The position numbers were made by a program, and so were the translations under genes. Shown piece after piece: positions 26,225 to 39,400 of a stretch of 64,000 bases of DNA. The DNA comes from Ricinus communis (taxonomy: Eukaryota; Streptophyta; Magnoliopsida; Malpighiales; Euphorbiaceae): the NCBI RefSeq assembly GCF_019578655.1, contig NC_063264.1, positions 2,108,001 through 2,172,000 of the forward strand. The letters run 5' to 3'. The notes beneath the pieces are model-generated. The model was not told where the DNA came from. It ran no database searches and saw only the letters and a program-made list of their open reading frames with translations. Each line of letters opens with the position of its first letter. Within the stretch, counting starts at the first letter, position 1.

Positions 26225-28691
26225 CTATGGATGTATGAGGTATCCAATTACCAGGCTGATGAGAGAAACTGTACAAACATACAGGAGCGGAAAACCCATC
26301 TGAATTCTTTTCACCTTGTTCCTCCTTAACAACTCCTACACATGGGAAATAGCCGATATTAAAAACACTGAACAATTGGAAGCTTAGCGTTTCCCTCGAA
26401 CTTTTAAAGTACGAATTACACTAACCCTAAGCGGCTGTGAATCCAAAGAATTTAAAAGTGCTTGGAAGGAAATTTTTGAGAGTCTGAGAATCAAGTCTTA
26501 TTGGAGTTCAAAACTGAAAATAAGAACTGGTGGTGTTTTAAAACTAAATTACTCACTACTTCTTGCTTGAGCATATTCTTCTCTCTAATGGCTGTGCTAC
26601 TCTCATCAGTCAGCTTCATAATCTTATGATCAGCCTGCAAATATGAACAATCAATAACAATGAACTTGATAACAAGAGATTTAAATGTCATCAGTAAAGA
26701 AATCTCCTCCGAGGATGAAATTTAAGTACAGGGATCCTTATTTTGAAAAACTAATTATAAGGAGTTCCAAAGGGTTATCATTAGAAGATGCAGGTTAAGA
26801 CTTATAAAAGCAAAGGCCAGTCCAGTGAACACATGGATGGAGATCAAATTTAATCTAATGGCCAATGGTTATCACTAATTTGAAGCTACAATAGTAGAGA
26901 ACAGACCTCTCTTAGTTTTGAGTCCATTAAATGTAGCCTTGTTTTTAACTCCTCAAAATCCTTAACTAACTTTGCTTCCACTACGTCCTTAGCTGACTCC
27001 AATTCCTCTGCATCATCAGCTGGTCTTGACTCCTCGTCCTTTACAGTCTTTAACTCCTCAATAACCTTAGCAGATTGAAAGCTGGAAATATCCTCATCTA
27101 ACTGCTTCAAAAGAGGCATAGCAACTATGTCAAGTTCCCTAGAGCATTTAAATTCTCATGAATATACACAAGCATATAGAACTTTCATAATCAGTCATCT
27201 AACTCTAGCATCCTATGCTTTTCTGCCAGCAAACAGAATTTATCATCAAAGACAAAGTGGTTAAACTACAAGTACCATAATGCAGCTTGATGCATGGCAG
27301 CATCAATGCATTTACACATGTATCCCTATAGAATTCTCCTACTACATAAATAGGGTAAGAATCACCTCGCATAGGAGAAACTAGAGAGAGATAGAGAGAG
27401 GAGGAGAAACAAGACCTTTCTCAAGGCAGTTTTGCAAATTATAACCATCTTCTTACCCTTTCAGGTGGAGGTATGTTTTCAATGCCATTCTGTGAGATAT
27501 CCTTGTGCAATGAAGTGTCATAAAATGGATCTTTTTTCAACTCTCCGTTGTTTGGAAGCAGAACAGGGGAAGTGGGTGCATTGGTGAGAACTACCCTCAG
27601 CTTCTTTTCTTCAATGTATTTCCCACTTTCTTTGGAAAACTGCCAAACAATAAAACAATAAGTTACTACAGAAACTACCGATTCTCAGTATGAAAACAAC
27701 ATAAAAAGAAAACAGACAGCAAATACTTACCATGCCAGATGTAATGTCTTCGTCAGTTGTTCCAAAGGGCACAATAGTGCTTTGAACCAGGAACTTGTCT
27801 TTGCACAGAAAATCAGGTGGAGCTACCTTCTGAGCTTGCATGGTAACTACAAAAGCCAAAAAGTGAACAGCAATGTATCTATTATAGTTCCTGAGGACAT
27901 AAGAAGATGCCAGTAACTTCACTGGTTCTTTTATTTTGCCAGAGATGAATCAAATTATTTCCTCATGCTGCTTGTTTAACCATTCTTAATCTCAAAAAAG
28001 TTTTAATCTGTATTTGATTTTATACGCTGTTCTAAAACCAAAAGGTCTTAAGAATTCTGCAATAGGTAACGATATCCTTCATGATTAAAAATAGCAGGCT
28101 TGGTTATTTGTCATAAAATGCAGTTTCTCACCAACAGGAAAGAATTAAGCTTAAAATACTGTTTCTTCCTTGTCAAAATAAACTACTGCAAACAGGATAT
28201 CAAATAAGCTGATCATAAATAAAATAAGGAAGAAGAAAAATCATAAACCTGTGAATTCACAACTTGCTTTCGGCTTGATAACGCCTATGTTAGGCCGAAC
28301 ACAATACTTTTTAGGAGATGTAGTCTTCACCTGCCAGTATAGTTTTTGTGAATAAGCTAGCTATCGAATCCAGATATCTTTTCCTACAAACCAAGCTTCT
28401 CTCCTCTAATACATTGCAAGTGCAAGCAAACTAAAAAAAATACAAAATTTGTTGCAAATTCATTACAAAATAGTGAATGTACCTTGAAAGCAACATACTG
28501 ATCAACAAACCTGTTAATCAGTTGTATAGAACACGAGCTTTGTTTCTTCAATTCAACTAACAGATACATTAAATAAAAGAAAATTAATTATTTCTTTTCA
28601 GTTTTAGCCAAATAACGCATGTAATTTACCATGAATACTCACACGTAAACTCGATTTCGCGAGGCTGAACTTCCAAGAGCTCCGCAGCCAT
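26225..28691 (-). CDS. VAP27-like vesicle-associated membrane protein (MSP domain, tail-anchored)
   Basis: VAP27 proteins sit in the ER membrane and tether it to the plasma membrane, cytoskeleton and FFAT-motif partners. Exons: 28643-28691 (start MAAELLEVQPREIEF), 28483-28556, 28249-28330, 27731-27846, 27457-27639, about 27140-26907, 26557-26634 and 26225-26335 (stop). The first five give the N-terminal MSP domain (VKTTSPKKYCVRPNIGVI, then FLVQSTIVPFGTT). A charged linker (EELKTVKDEE, KDFEELKTRL) and a coiled-coil follow, then a hydrophobic anchor (FPLLYVCTVSLISLVIGYLI) next to the C terminus. All junctions keep frame except the 5' edge of the linker exon: no acceptor there joins 27457-27639 in phase, so a small exon between about 27160 and 27450 is probably missed. 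Length about 300 residues, somewhat long for the family. Confidence 0.88.
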
Positions 28692-30190
28692 CACTCTTTA
28701 ACCTTCGGAAGAAAGAAAAAAAACAAAAAAAAGCAGAAAAAACTGATAATTAAGAATAAGCAGAATTGAAAATCCTATGAGCAAGATGAAGCGAAATGTA
28801 ATGTAGAGAAAAAGAAGCGTTACTTTATTAGTAGAGAGCAGAGAGAAAATGCAGATCCAAACAGAAAAGTATTTTAAAAAAAATTGAAGCTTAGAAATGG
28901 TTGGGTTTGTTGTTAAGTGTGTATGTGGTGATCTAAAAGAAAACACTAACTAAAAAAGTTATGAATTATTATTATTATTATTTTTTAAATTACTACAAAT
29001 TTGAAAGATAAAAGTGTAAGAGAAGGGAAGAGAGTGTTTGGGAGAATGTGAACGTCGGGTACGTGGGTGGGTCAATCTGACACTGACGTAGGGATTGTAC
29101 CGTATTTGGCCACCGTTGCCACCACCTTTGCTTCCCTTCCTCTTTCTTTTCTTTCATTAACATCACCATTTAGTATTTTTTTTTTGTCACGTGCCACCTC
29201 ACTCGTTTATTATTACAACTAAATATACATCAATTATCTAATATATAATACAATTAATATCTTATTTATTATGTTATAAAGATATAGTTAGATTCATATT
29301 GTCTGTTATTAACATGATTATATTAAAACAGGAGTAAATTAGATTGTTTTCTGTTGGAGCCTTTATCATTTGAGTGTTGGTTAATCGATCTAATTTGGTG
29401 TCGATAATGAAAATTGTACGCTAAGTAAATGCATTTGCTTACAGCAGATGGGACTTGCTTGTGATTACTGAGAGGTTAGGTTCTTTTTCTTTTTTTCTTT
29501 TGTTATTATTTGGTAATTCTTATCAGTTGATGTGTCTATTATTGGGTGATTATATCATATTATTATGTTTAATGAATTGTGTTATCATGTTAATTGTCCA
29601 GCAATCAGAAGAGAAACAGTATAAAATGAATAAATAAAGGTAAAAGAAGAAGAAAATAAAAAGGAGGACACATTTCCATTGTGGTAATGGAGAAGAATAA
29701 ATAGTCATCAAATTCAAAAGAGAGAATACAGAGAAAGAAAAGGACGGAAAGCATTCATTTCTTCTTATTATTATTATTATTAAACATTCCTTTTTGGCCA
29801 AAGTAGGGAAAAAGGCAAAATCATTTGGGAAGTTAAAATATTCACCGACAAATAAAGGGGGAAAAAGAAAGATAACTTTATTTCTTAAAATCTCATTTGA
29901 GAAACCAATTCTAAAGCAACACTTTTGGCTTTTATGAGCAGAAAAATATGAGGACGAAAACCGGAGATTTTGGGTAGAAGGAGAAAAGGGAGACATCTCA
30001 ATGTTGTAGTTGGGCCTAACAGAGTACACTTTGTAGTTCCTTGAATGGGCTCAAAACAATCCATAAAATCCACTTTCAATTTTGCAAGATTTTATTATTT
30101 TATTATTATTTAAAAATCTTCATGCGATTGTAAGAATACAATTAAGAGATAATCAAAATTTTTACGTGTTTTAAGTCTCAAAAATTAACA
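28692..30190. other. 5' flank of VAP27-like gene and intergenic DNA
   Basis: The first few hundred bases are the leader and promoter of the minus-strand VAP27-like gene. A G-box core (GTCACGTGCCACC, core 29188-29193) lies about 500 bp upstream of its start codon. A TTA-type microsatellite occurs near 29768-29784. ORFs here are low-complexity shadows. Confidence 0.5.
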
Positions 30191-30790
30191 TATACTAATC
30201 GTTTACTCGCGTGCCGCATGATTGTTATTATTATTTTAATTATAAAATTAAATTAATAGATACTATTTAATACTTTATTTTATAAATTTTTTAAAAATAA
30301 ATAATTATTTTTAAATGTCCTTAGTTTTTTAAAATATTATTAATACGATAATATAAAAATTATTTATTAATTAATTTTCATGTTATATAAATTAACATAT
30401 TAATATTAATTGAAATTGCTATTTTTTAGTGTTAGAAATTTATTATATAATTAAAAAATAATATATTATCAAATATAATTTAAAATTATTATTTAATTAT
30501 AAAATCAATCTATTAGTTTATATAATATTAAAATATAATTAATATATGCTATTTTTGAAATAGAATATTATTATTTAATAGAAAATTATTTATTAATTAT
30601 TAATATTAAATAATAATTAATGTGCTATTTTTGAGATTAAAGTTAATATTTAATTAGAATATAATTTATAAATTAATAAATTAATAAAAAAATTATAAAA
30701 TTATACATAAATTTGAATTTTATGTGTTAAAAATAATTACACGTATTAAAATAAAAATTATATGCATAAAAAATTAAATGTATATATTCA
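30191..30790. repeat. AT-rich dispersed element, copy 2
   Basis: Colinear with 6041-6780 (same order of blocks, starting near GCCGCATGATTGTTATTA and ending in AATAAATTAATAAAAAAATTATAAAATTA). The internal array is present but decayed, with GCTATTTTTGA-type motifs near 30548 and 30624, about 76 bp apart. Both copies lie in intergenic DNA. Confidence 0.6.
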
Positions 30791-30810
30791 AAATATTTTA
30801 AGTGTCATTA

Positions 30811-30814
<4 letters not shown>

Positions 30815-30849
<35 letters not shown>
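30815..30849. repeat. (TA)n microsatellite
   Basis: About 17 AT dinucleotides lie directly after the dispersed element and some 400 bp upstream of the ACP start codon. Confidence 0.95.
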
Positions 30850-30850
<1 letters not shown>

Positions 30851-31246
30851 CCAAACTGACCAAACTGATCGTTTCTCCCCGGTTCTTTTGGTTCTATTTC
30901 GGCTTTGCTCCCCTGGTTTAAATCCAAGCCAACGGAAAGGAGATCCGGTTAATGCATTTGACAACTTAAAACTGGTAACCAAACATTCGAAAATTTCGAT
31001 AGAAACAAAGCCAACAAATCTCAACAAACAAACAACGACAAGGAAAATACAGAGACAACTATAAAACAACAACTCCATCGTTTCCAGTCTTTGTACACTT
31101 ATTATTAGAGCTACACTTGTTTCTCTCTTCCCCCCCACATACACACCCTCCTCGTGCTCTTCTTTTATTTTATTTTTGTCTTTTTTTTCTTCTTCTTTTA
31201 TATCTCTTCTGTGTGTTCCTTCCAGTTCTTGTTGAACCATAATCAA

Positions 31247-33134
31247 ATGGCCTCTATTACAGGAGCTTCTTCCGTCTCCATGACAAGGTCTCTTAAGTTT
31301 AATACCCAGGTAATAGATTTCATTATTGATCTGGGTTTCCTCTTCTTTTATTGTTTTATCGGTTTAAATCTTAAAAAGATTGCTGCTTTTTCTGTTCTTC
31401 TTTTATTGGGATTCTTGATTGGAATGTGTTGGCTTTTCATGTGATCTAGATCTTGAACTTTTGAAGATTCATGTTTTCTTTACTAGCCTTTATAGGGGTT
31501 GATGGGTTGATTTAGATTTGCATCCAATTCATGTGGACGGGAAGATGAGATTTTCTAGTAGAATTTCAAGTTTCTTTTTTAATGTTTATGGTGCCTTTTT
31601 CATGCGAATGAAATGCCAAAATTATTGAGCAAAAGTTTAATGAGTGGGTTTGATGTTAGATTTTGATATTCTTTACTTTTTGATGATTTGTTTATTTATT
31701 ATCATTAGTAAAACATCTGTATTTTTCTTTTTCCCTTTTAATGATTTTTAGTGTTTGAGCAGGCACCAAGCAATGGGTTCTCTAGTCTGAGGTCTATTTC
31801 ACTTCCCATTAGTGGGAGAAGCTTTCCCTCCCTTACATTGCGACAGGGAGCATCTCGCTTCCGTGTCTCCTGTGCGGTGTGTATCTCTAGACTACATACG
31901 TATATAATTCATTATTGGTCTTTGCCATTGGTATTAGCTGTCATACAAATATTCCCTAGCATCTGTTTGCATTTTGTTCTGGAACTTGTTCATGTTATCT
32001 GTCAGATAAAGCTTGGCTACTCTGAACCCGATGAGATCAAGTGATATGATTTTCATATTCATTTGTTTGTTCCAAACCTGTGATTTTAACATAGTTAGAA
32101 AGTCCCCTCATGATCAGGGCTTTTCAGTTTTCCATGTCTATATGATGCATTCGGCATGTCTCCAGTGATTACTTGAATCTGTCTTCACAATTGTCCGAAG
32201 TTTTGCCAATTGCATAATTTGTCAATAGATACACTTGAATGTATATTGTATAGGACGGTACACTTGAAATGTATATGTACATGGTGAATGCCAGCCACCA
32301 GGCATGCATCTTTGATACTATAAATGAAAATACTGCCAGCAATTCTGATACTGATTTTTTTCTGTCAACCAGGCCAAACCCGACACACTGAACAAAGTGT
32401 GTGAAATTGTGAGGAAGCAGCTTGCTCTGACACCTGACACTGTTGTCAATGGAGAGTCAAAGTTTGTTGCACTAGGAGCTGATTCTCTTGACACGGTACT
32501 ATAATGTCAATTCTTACATTATAAGTATATATAATATGGTAACACTGTCTAATTAAAATTTTAATCATTATTTATCTTATGTTACTTACATCAATCCGGA
32601 TTCCTGATTTATTTTCTTAGTTGTCATACTGAATTGGGTTATATTGTCAAGATCTCAAGGCATGTGCTACATCACATGATATTTAATATGTTTTATTTGG
32701 ACAAAAGAAGAAGAATAAAGAATAGGATTTGATGGTGTAAATTATGAATTTTTTTCTCATTTGGACTCCTGTTATTCTCTTTCCTTTTCTTTTAACTTTC
32801 AGTTTTCTTTTGCTTTTTCTTTTTTTGGTGGGGGGGATTAAAACTGAATTGGTCAACTACGGCAACAAACATATCTAATTTAACTAACTTAAACAGATAA
32901 TTCCAGCTAAAATTTACAAAAGGGGGTTCTCCATCAGGAACCATTGCAGTTATTTAGATTTTAATTGGTGTATTTTTTTCATCAAATACATTCTCTTCTC
33001 TTATTTAGGTTGAGATTGTAATGGGACTCGAGGAGGAATTTGGAATCAGCGTGGAAGAAGAAACAGCCCAGAGTATCGTCACTGTTCAAGATGCAGCAGA
33101 TCTGATTGAGAACCTTATTGAAAAGAAAGCTTAA
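31247..33134 (+). CDS. Plastid acyl carrier protein (type II fatty-acid synthesis)
   Basis: ACP carries growing acyl chains on a phosphopantetheine arm during fatty-acid synthesis in the plastid stroma. Four exons: 31247-31309, 31763-31876, 32373-32495, 33009-33134; 426 nt, 141 residues plus stop, phase 0 at all junctions. Residues 1-59 (start [18 protein letters not shown], rich in S, T, R and poor in acidic residues) are the chloroplast transit peptide, encoded by the first two exons. The mature part begins near [17 protein letters not shown]; the prosthetic-group serine is in GADSLDT at about residue 96, followed by [18 protein letters not shown], the acidic helix that docks with synthase enzymes. 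The four-exon layout is the usual plant ACP structure. Isoform not assigned. Confidence 0.97.
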
Positions 33135-34805
33135 AAAATGCATTGAGGGAGTTGAAGATATAGTTCTATTATTTATATTCAAGTTTAGTTATATATTTTC
33201 GTTTTTCTTTTTTCCTGCGTGTTGCTTCTCTAGAGAACCCCAAAGATAAAGAACTGAAACTCATACTGAGGTTTTGCTCAATTTCCTCTTTATCTAAATT
33301 ATCTGAATATTGAAAGAAGCTGTGAGCCTCAGTATCCTGTTTGCATCAATTCCAATATATACATTTGCAAAAGGACACTACTATTCCCGTGCAACTTTTG
33401 CGCATGCTCGCACTACTATCAGAGAAAAATATTCACTTTTGTACTTGGGTTGCAAAATTATCATGCTGTTTTCCCTCCCTGTCAAACAATGAAAAACAGA
33501 GAAAAAAAGAAATCATAGGTAGGCAGAGAGACAGTTCTGAAGGATAGCAACTGGGTGCAAATTTATATAATGCGCTGATGGTCGAGCAAGAGGATAAACA
33601 ACACTGAGCACATCAGCTAGTGAGATGTAAATGGAATCCTAGGCAATGAGAATCTAGTGATAGTGTGCTTGGTATTAGATGGTTGGCTTCATATAGATGT
33701 ATTAAATCAAATAGTAGGTATTGCTCTCTCAAGTTGGGAGTTAAACATAACATGTAGTGGTCGTATAATTTTGATCATTCAAAATCAATACTTCGAAATT
33801 TGTTATTCGATAAAAAAAATTTTATTTATATTTTATATTTAAATTTTTTAATAAAATATCAACGGTTTAATTTTAAATTAAAAGAGTGAATTGCAAATCT
33901 GATCTATCATATGTTGGAATTTTCATAATTGAGAGACCCTTCATGATGTGTGGTCGGCTACCTCATATTCATTTTGGCGACATAAGAGTGAGTTCGCATG
34001 GAAATTCTAAATAATAAACGTTTCGAAGACTTTCTCATCATTCATTTTTACTTGGCTATTCTGTTTAGAACTTGAGAGAGTTTAATAGACAACATGCTAC
34101 CACTAAAAGAGACTAGACTGTCCCGTGTTACTACTAGCAAATGCCATTTCAATATTTATAAGAGTACAGTTTTTTTGAGTATATATATTAATGGGTTATG
34201 GCAATAATTCTTTCAGTCTTTTATGGATCCGATGAGACCTGGGATTCCCCAAGAAAAATGATGACAGTGGAAAGCGGACAAAAGCAGATTTACCTAAGTA
34301 ATACTATTATATCAGGCATGATTAGTTAACATGTGACAGGCTTTATCACCAAAATTTCACCTAATACATGGGTTCTTGGTGTGGGTCACATGCTTTTTTT
34401 AAAAGAAATAAATTGTTCCCATATTGATTTGAATCAAGATCATGTGCTTCATCACCCTGCAATTCACAGCACCTATCCAAATGGGAACAAACTACCATGA
34501 GTTAGTCAGCAACCTTGACAGGCAATAACCACTTTGTTCCGCAGCATAGGGATTTTAAATGGTAACCTCTCAACAACTGAGACAACTCCATAATCATTTG
34601 TAAGGTTGGAGATGTAGTAGGTTCTCAATATACTCAGAATATAAATGAAAGTAAGAATTGCTAGAAATGCACATTCAGCTCGTCACAAGACAAAAACTAC
34701 TTACATTATATTGTATACTGTAATAAATTGAAAACTTAACATGGCAAACAGTGCAACTGCCACACCTTGTACAGCACCACTGGAAATTTTAGCCAGAAAA
34801 ACAAG
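33135..34805. other. Convergent intergenic region between ACP and AGP genes
   Basis: The start is the ACP 3' UTR. The end (from about 34650) is probably the 3' UTR of the minus-strand AGP gene. The middle holds no ORF that I would support and no repeat that I can name. Confidence 0.5.
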
Positions 34806-35219
34806 TCACATTTTAAAGAGACGCAGCGAGCAATATGCTGTACATCCTACAGCAACTGCTAAGTTCACTAAACTCTGAGGTGTTGCATAGGAAGCTGGCA
34901 ATGACCCTAGTGGTGAAAATGCAGAATCAGGCCCTGCTGCTGCCAAATCATCAGGGTTAGGCGGGCTCGGAGTTGAGGGAATTGTGGGCAGTGATGATAC
35001 AGTTGGAGAAGGTAACACACCACCAGGGGAAGGCAGTAGAGGAGCAATATCCGGTGACAATTCTTGGAAGGGAGAAAGAGGGAGAGAATTTGAATTTGTT
35101 AGAGATGCTGGAGAAGTTGGGATAGTTGAAGGTTGTGAATTTAGCAGAGTAGATGACGAAAACAATGGGAGGATGATTAAAGATATAATGAATGATAAGA
35201 GAAACCAAAAAGAGGCCAT
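34806..35219 (-). CDS. Classical arabinogalactan protein (AGP), GPI-anchor type
   Basis: Small secreted proteoglycan core that is O-glycosylated on hydroxyproline and acts at the cell surface or wall. One exon, 137 residues plus stop. I chose the ATG at 35219 (MASFWFLLSFIISLIILPLF), because it starts a clean signal peptide; an upstream in-frame ATG at 35327 would place 36 unrelated residues before it. The mature part is rich in Pro, Ser, Thr and Ala with X-Pro motifs (PSTIPTSPASL, SPDIAPLLPSPGG, STPSPPNPDD). A hydrophobic C-terminal stretch (SLVNLAVAVGCTAYCSLRLF) fits a GPI-anchor signal. The core SPDIAPLLPSPG-(X)-LPSP is like the AGP25/26/27 group of Arabidopsis, from memory. The neighbour on the right, RUK, is on the same strand, 1.25 kb away. 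Confidence 0.88.
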   Translation of the reverse strand: MASFWFLLSFIISLIILPLFSSSTLLNSQPSTIPTSPASLTNSNSLPLSPFQELSPDIAPLLPSPGGVLPSPTVSSLPTIPSTPSPPNPDDLAAAGPDSAFSPLGSLPASYATPQSLVNLAVAVGCTAYCSLRLFKM

Positions 35220-36475
35220 TCTAATGATGGAGGAAATCAGTGTTGCACTTAAAGGAGAGAGTAAAATATGTGTGGGAGTAGTAATGTAATGAAAGTATTT
35301 TGGTCTGAGAGAAAATGTGTGGGGCATGGACTGGTATGGGAGCCTTGGTGCAACTAGTTATGATGAAAACTTTTTAAAAGGTATGACTAAGGGCATTAGG
35401 TGGGGTCCTTAGCCATATGGGTTGTGATGACTGGCTGGTGATGAGAAATTGCAGGTTGGCATGTTTGTGTAAGAGACAAAATTGGTTGAATTTTGTTGCC
35501 ATATGTTTGTTGGGAGTCTGATAAATGATTCCTTTTGCCCCGTGAATTTGGGCTTCCCTAATTTTAACAAAACCGTTCATTTTCCAGCTTGATCTAGTTT
35601 ATTAATTACTAATTCCTAGCATATATGCATTGCTTGGAAGATGCATTTAATACAAAATGGCAATAGCATTTCCATACTTTTCAATGGCATTATAGCAAGT
35701 AGTGGTACTCAGCTATTGCTCAAGTTCTTTATGGAAAGAAACAAGCTAGGAACAAATAAAGGAGTGTATTATTGAAGCCAAGCACTGATTATACCACATC
35801 AGTCAGACTACCACATCTGAGTAACAGCGACTGCCAACAGATTAAATAATACAATTAATAAATAGCTAATCTTTGCCTGATCCATCTTAGCAGGTCCAAG
35901 CACCTTTCTTCTTTCACTTTAACCTTTTTGTTTTTCTGAGTAAAACCTGTTGTGTTGGAAGAGTTCTCTCGGTCCTCAGGGTGAAAACTCAATAATTGGG
36001 AATAGGAAAGAGTGCATTAAATTAAACAGTTAAAGATCAATAATGGCGACTAAAATTAGTTTTTAGGAACCACAGTTAGCAGCTACCTCATTAGTTCAAG
36101 AATTCAGCATGTCTCAAAATTCAAATGCTAAAGAGAAGTTGATAAATGATAATATACTCTATTTTAATCACTTTAAAGTTTCAAGCAAATTATGCGGTGA
36201 AAAAATTACTTCAATTGAGTGTTTATGATAATACAAAGCGTACAAAGATTATAAAAAAATAAGCCCATAAGAAGGCTCTGTACAAGGGATTGACCCCTTA
36301 CCCAGAGTTCAGGATATGTCTTTCTACCCTTTGATCCCTTTGATAAGCTAACTTAAATGTATCTGCAAAAAAATAAAATAAAAGGAAAGAAAGAAATAAA
36401 ACCTCAAATCTCAGAAATTATGTATATAGCAGAAACTAATAAATGCTGTCAGGAAATCAACAAACCTCCAGGGCC
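35220..36475. other. AGP promoter and RUK 3' flank
   Basis: The part nearest 35220 is the 5' leader and promoter of the AGP gene. From about 36470 back towards 35900 is probably the 3' UTR of RUK. No additional gene is visible. Confidence 0.5.
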
Positions 36476-39400
36476 TCAAATGCAGCGAGGCAACCGGTGC
36501 AATTCTGAGGCCACGATCAAAGCAGCATTGGCTAAATCAGTGATGCTCGAATTTTTCAGTTCCAAAACAATGGCTTCAATTCTTGAAACCTCAGGTACAG
36601 ATATTGATAAAATCATTGCATGTGACAAATACTGCCTGCACGAATAACCAAGAGCATGCAGCATCCGCCGCAAAAGCAAGTGAGGCGCACCCTTGCTCCA
36701 AGACTCAAGGATTGCACTAACTTTTGGAAGGTTAGTTAGAAAACCAGTTGTAGCTTCCCTTGGAGCTACCTTGAGCAACAATATCACACATTCAGAAGCT
36801 ATATCTGCAAGATTTGATTCAGATAACCTGCTCAGATCCAGCAAGACTCCTAGGTTGCTACCGAAGTCCATTATATCCCTTACACAATGTTGCTGTTCAG
36901 CACCATATGCCTCAGAAGCAACATCATTTAAGAGTGCTGGTTCTTGTCTGTATGCTAATCCTCTTTTACTGCCTACGGAACATAGAAGGAAAGCCCTACA
37001 CAGGCCAAGGGTTGGCTCTAGAAAATCTTCCATATCTTTTGCATACACAAATTCCAAAAGATTTCCAACTCTCCTAACTACTTTTAACTGGGAAAGTAAT
37101 TTGTGATCCATTTCTGGCGCAGATGCCAAAGCAAGACATAGCTTAACATTGTTTACATTTGCACTTGACAAATCACCGAGCAAAAACTCAAAGCACTGCG
37201 AAACTGTCTTCAGATGTAAAATGTCTGAAATTTTAATGTAATCAAACTCAATGAGCATGACAAGAAGCTTCTGTGCATACATAGGAATAGGATCTTCATC
37301 TTCAATCAGTGTGGGGTAGAGCGGCAGGAAATGAACATTGGATATTGAATTCAAAGCCAGTGATCTTTGCTCATCCTCAACAGGTTCATCCAAGAAGATG
37401 ACCATCACATCAAACAGTATTTTCAGGCATAAAAATCTAGCATCACCATCCTTATTTCCCTTGTACAGAACAGCTAGACTTGGTAGGATTTCACTAGTAA
37501 AGATGTCAGGGCTTTCAAGAATCAAAGAAGATTCCTCTGCAACAGATTCAAGAACTCGAAGAAGGGTTATCTGGAAGTCATCTCTGCCCTGAAGGACAAA
37601 GGAAATAGATATGGTGGCAATTTGTTTATCAGTATTTAAACACAATTGTCCTTCTGATAGACATAAAGTACCATCCAAACAATACAAACATTAGTGATTT
37701 AGCACCACAATAAAAGATAATTGTACCATTGTCAACTTCCAACAGAATTATGGAAAAGTATCCTGTGTGAGCTAAACCCATGCTTAGTTATTAGCAAAAG
37801 AAATTCCATGGCATGTTTAGATATTGTTTTTTTTACTTTCTCGTAAGGATATGTAGATTTCTATATGGATAAGGTTTTAGTGTGATGTGGCAAATGAACA
37901 GCATGCAAACTAGTTAATGTTTAGTTTTAACGGAGTCCGACAAAAAGTTACACATTATATGAGACAAAACATCAGATTGCTAACTGTGTAGTCCTTTACT
38001 AACCATTTTTATGCCCTAATTTCTTTTTCCAAAGAGTGACCACTAAAGCATCTAGATATGTCAATCATCATAAGCATGTCTAAGCTATGGTTAGGTTGGG
38101 AGGACCAGTCAAGTACTAACTTTAGCAATTATTAAATCCGAAAATGCAGTCCAAACAAGCCAATAAACTACAAAGCAAATATTGGATATCACTGACGAGT
38201 TAAGAGCACAAGGCCACCCACCTGAAATGGTGTCTCCACAACCTTTACCAAATTTGACAGTTGCTGCAGCACTTGATTATTCACCACCCTGCGCTTAAAA
38301 GAGGAGCTTCCAAGAAGATGAAGAACCACAGGAAACAAATGAATATTGGTCTTTGGAGCAATCCGGTTGGTAATACCAGATATTTGGCCATGACGCCTTC
38401 CTCCCATCATTTGCTGAATATCTGCAGTTATGATATCCAGTAAGCTTGGTATAGTAGATGCCACAATGCGCACAAATGCATCTAAAACCTGCTGCAAATA
38501 GCTGTCCTTCTCTTTTGCCAACCTGTCCACTGCAGAAAGTAATCTCGGATTGCAGAAAAAGTGTGGCAGCCATCTCCTACCATTTTTGCAAAGAAGAGCC
38601 ATGAAAAGAAGTGCCTTTCCCCTCAAAATTTCACTACCCTGCTCAGTGAGAGACAAAAGGCTTGGAACCAGATTCTTATCCTCACCCAAAGGTAAAAGGT
38701 GTCGCCCAATATTAGTAAACATATGGCTTCCAAGCATGGCGATGTTTAAGAGGTTCAAACTTATTTGCTGCTCACGTGAACTGCCCTTAACAAGGGTAGA
38801 TGCTAGATCTTTGAAAGAGAGTTTTTCTATAACTGGTTGAATAGAAGGGGGGTTGAACCGAGCCAAGCGGACTAAACATGATCCTGCAGTAAGCCTCATG
38901 CTCTCCTGTTTCCCTGTTGCTCTATATATATAGCACAGGTTACTGATCAAATCTGAGCTGGTGAAACGAGCTGCCCAATTCCCTCCTTGACTGCATATGT
39001 TCTCAATTGTCCTTAGTGCATAAAGTTGAGTTATATCATCTTCTCCTTTCCGTAAGACAGATGAGACCAGTGAAATCAAAGAGTTTGGAACCTGCCGCCA
39101 TTGGAATATGATGAGTAATGACCATGAATAAAAAAATTTAAAAAAAAAATAGTCAAAGAAGAGCAAGGAAGAACGTAAGAAGGATTCAATGCTGCACTAC
39201 AAGCAAGAAATCCTCTCAACTTACTTTACTTCCGAAATTCAAATGACATAAATCTTAACACAGAATTGATAACTTAGAAATTGTTGGAAAGATGAGCAAA
39301 AGCTATTATATTCTATCTGACACATAAACAAGACAATAATGTCAATAAGTTGAAAAATCCAACCTGCCAACCAAATGCAGAACGGCTATCTTTTGATGGA

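Noticed and set aside
29550..30029. 159-codon minus-strand ORF with Phe/Ser/Tyr runs
   Set aside because: Low-complexity translation of AT-rich DNA; no domain, no plausible leader, no splice context.
30812..31246. 144-codon minus-strand ORF ending in a Tyr-Ile run
   Set aside because: The run is the (TA)n microsatellite and the rest overlaps the ACP 5' leader on the other strand.
35220..35327. Upstream in-frame ATG for the AGP gene
   Set aside because: It would add 36 residues before the signal peptide; the internal ATG starts a clean hydrophobic leader.
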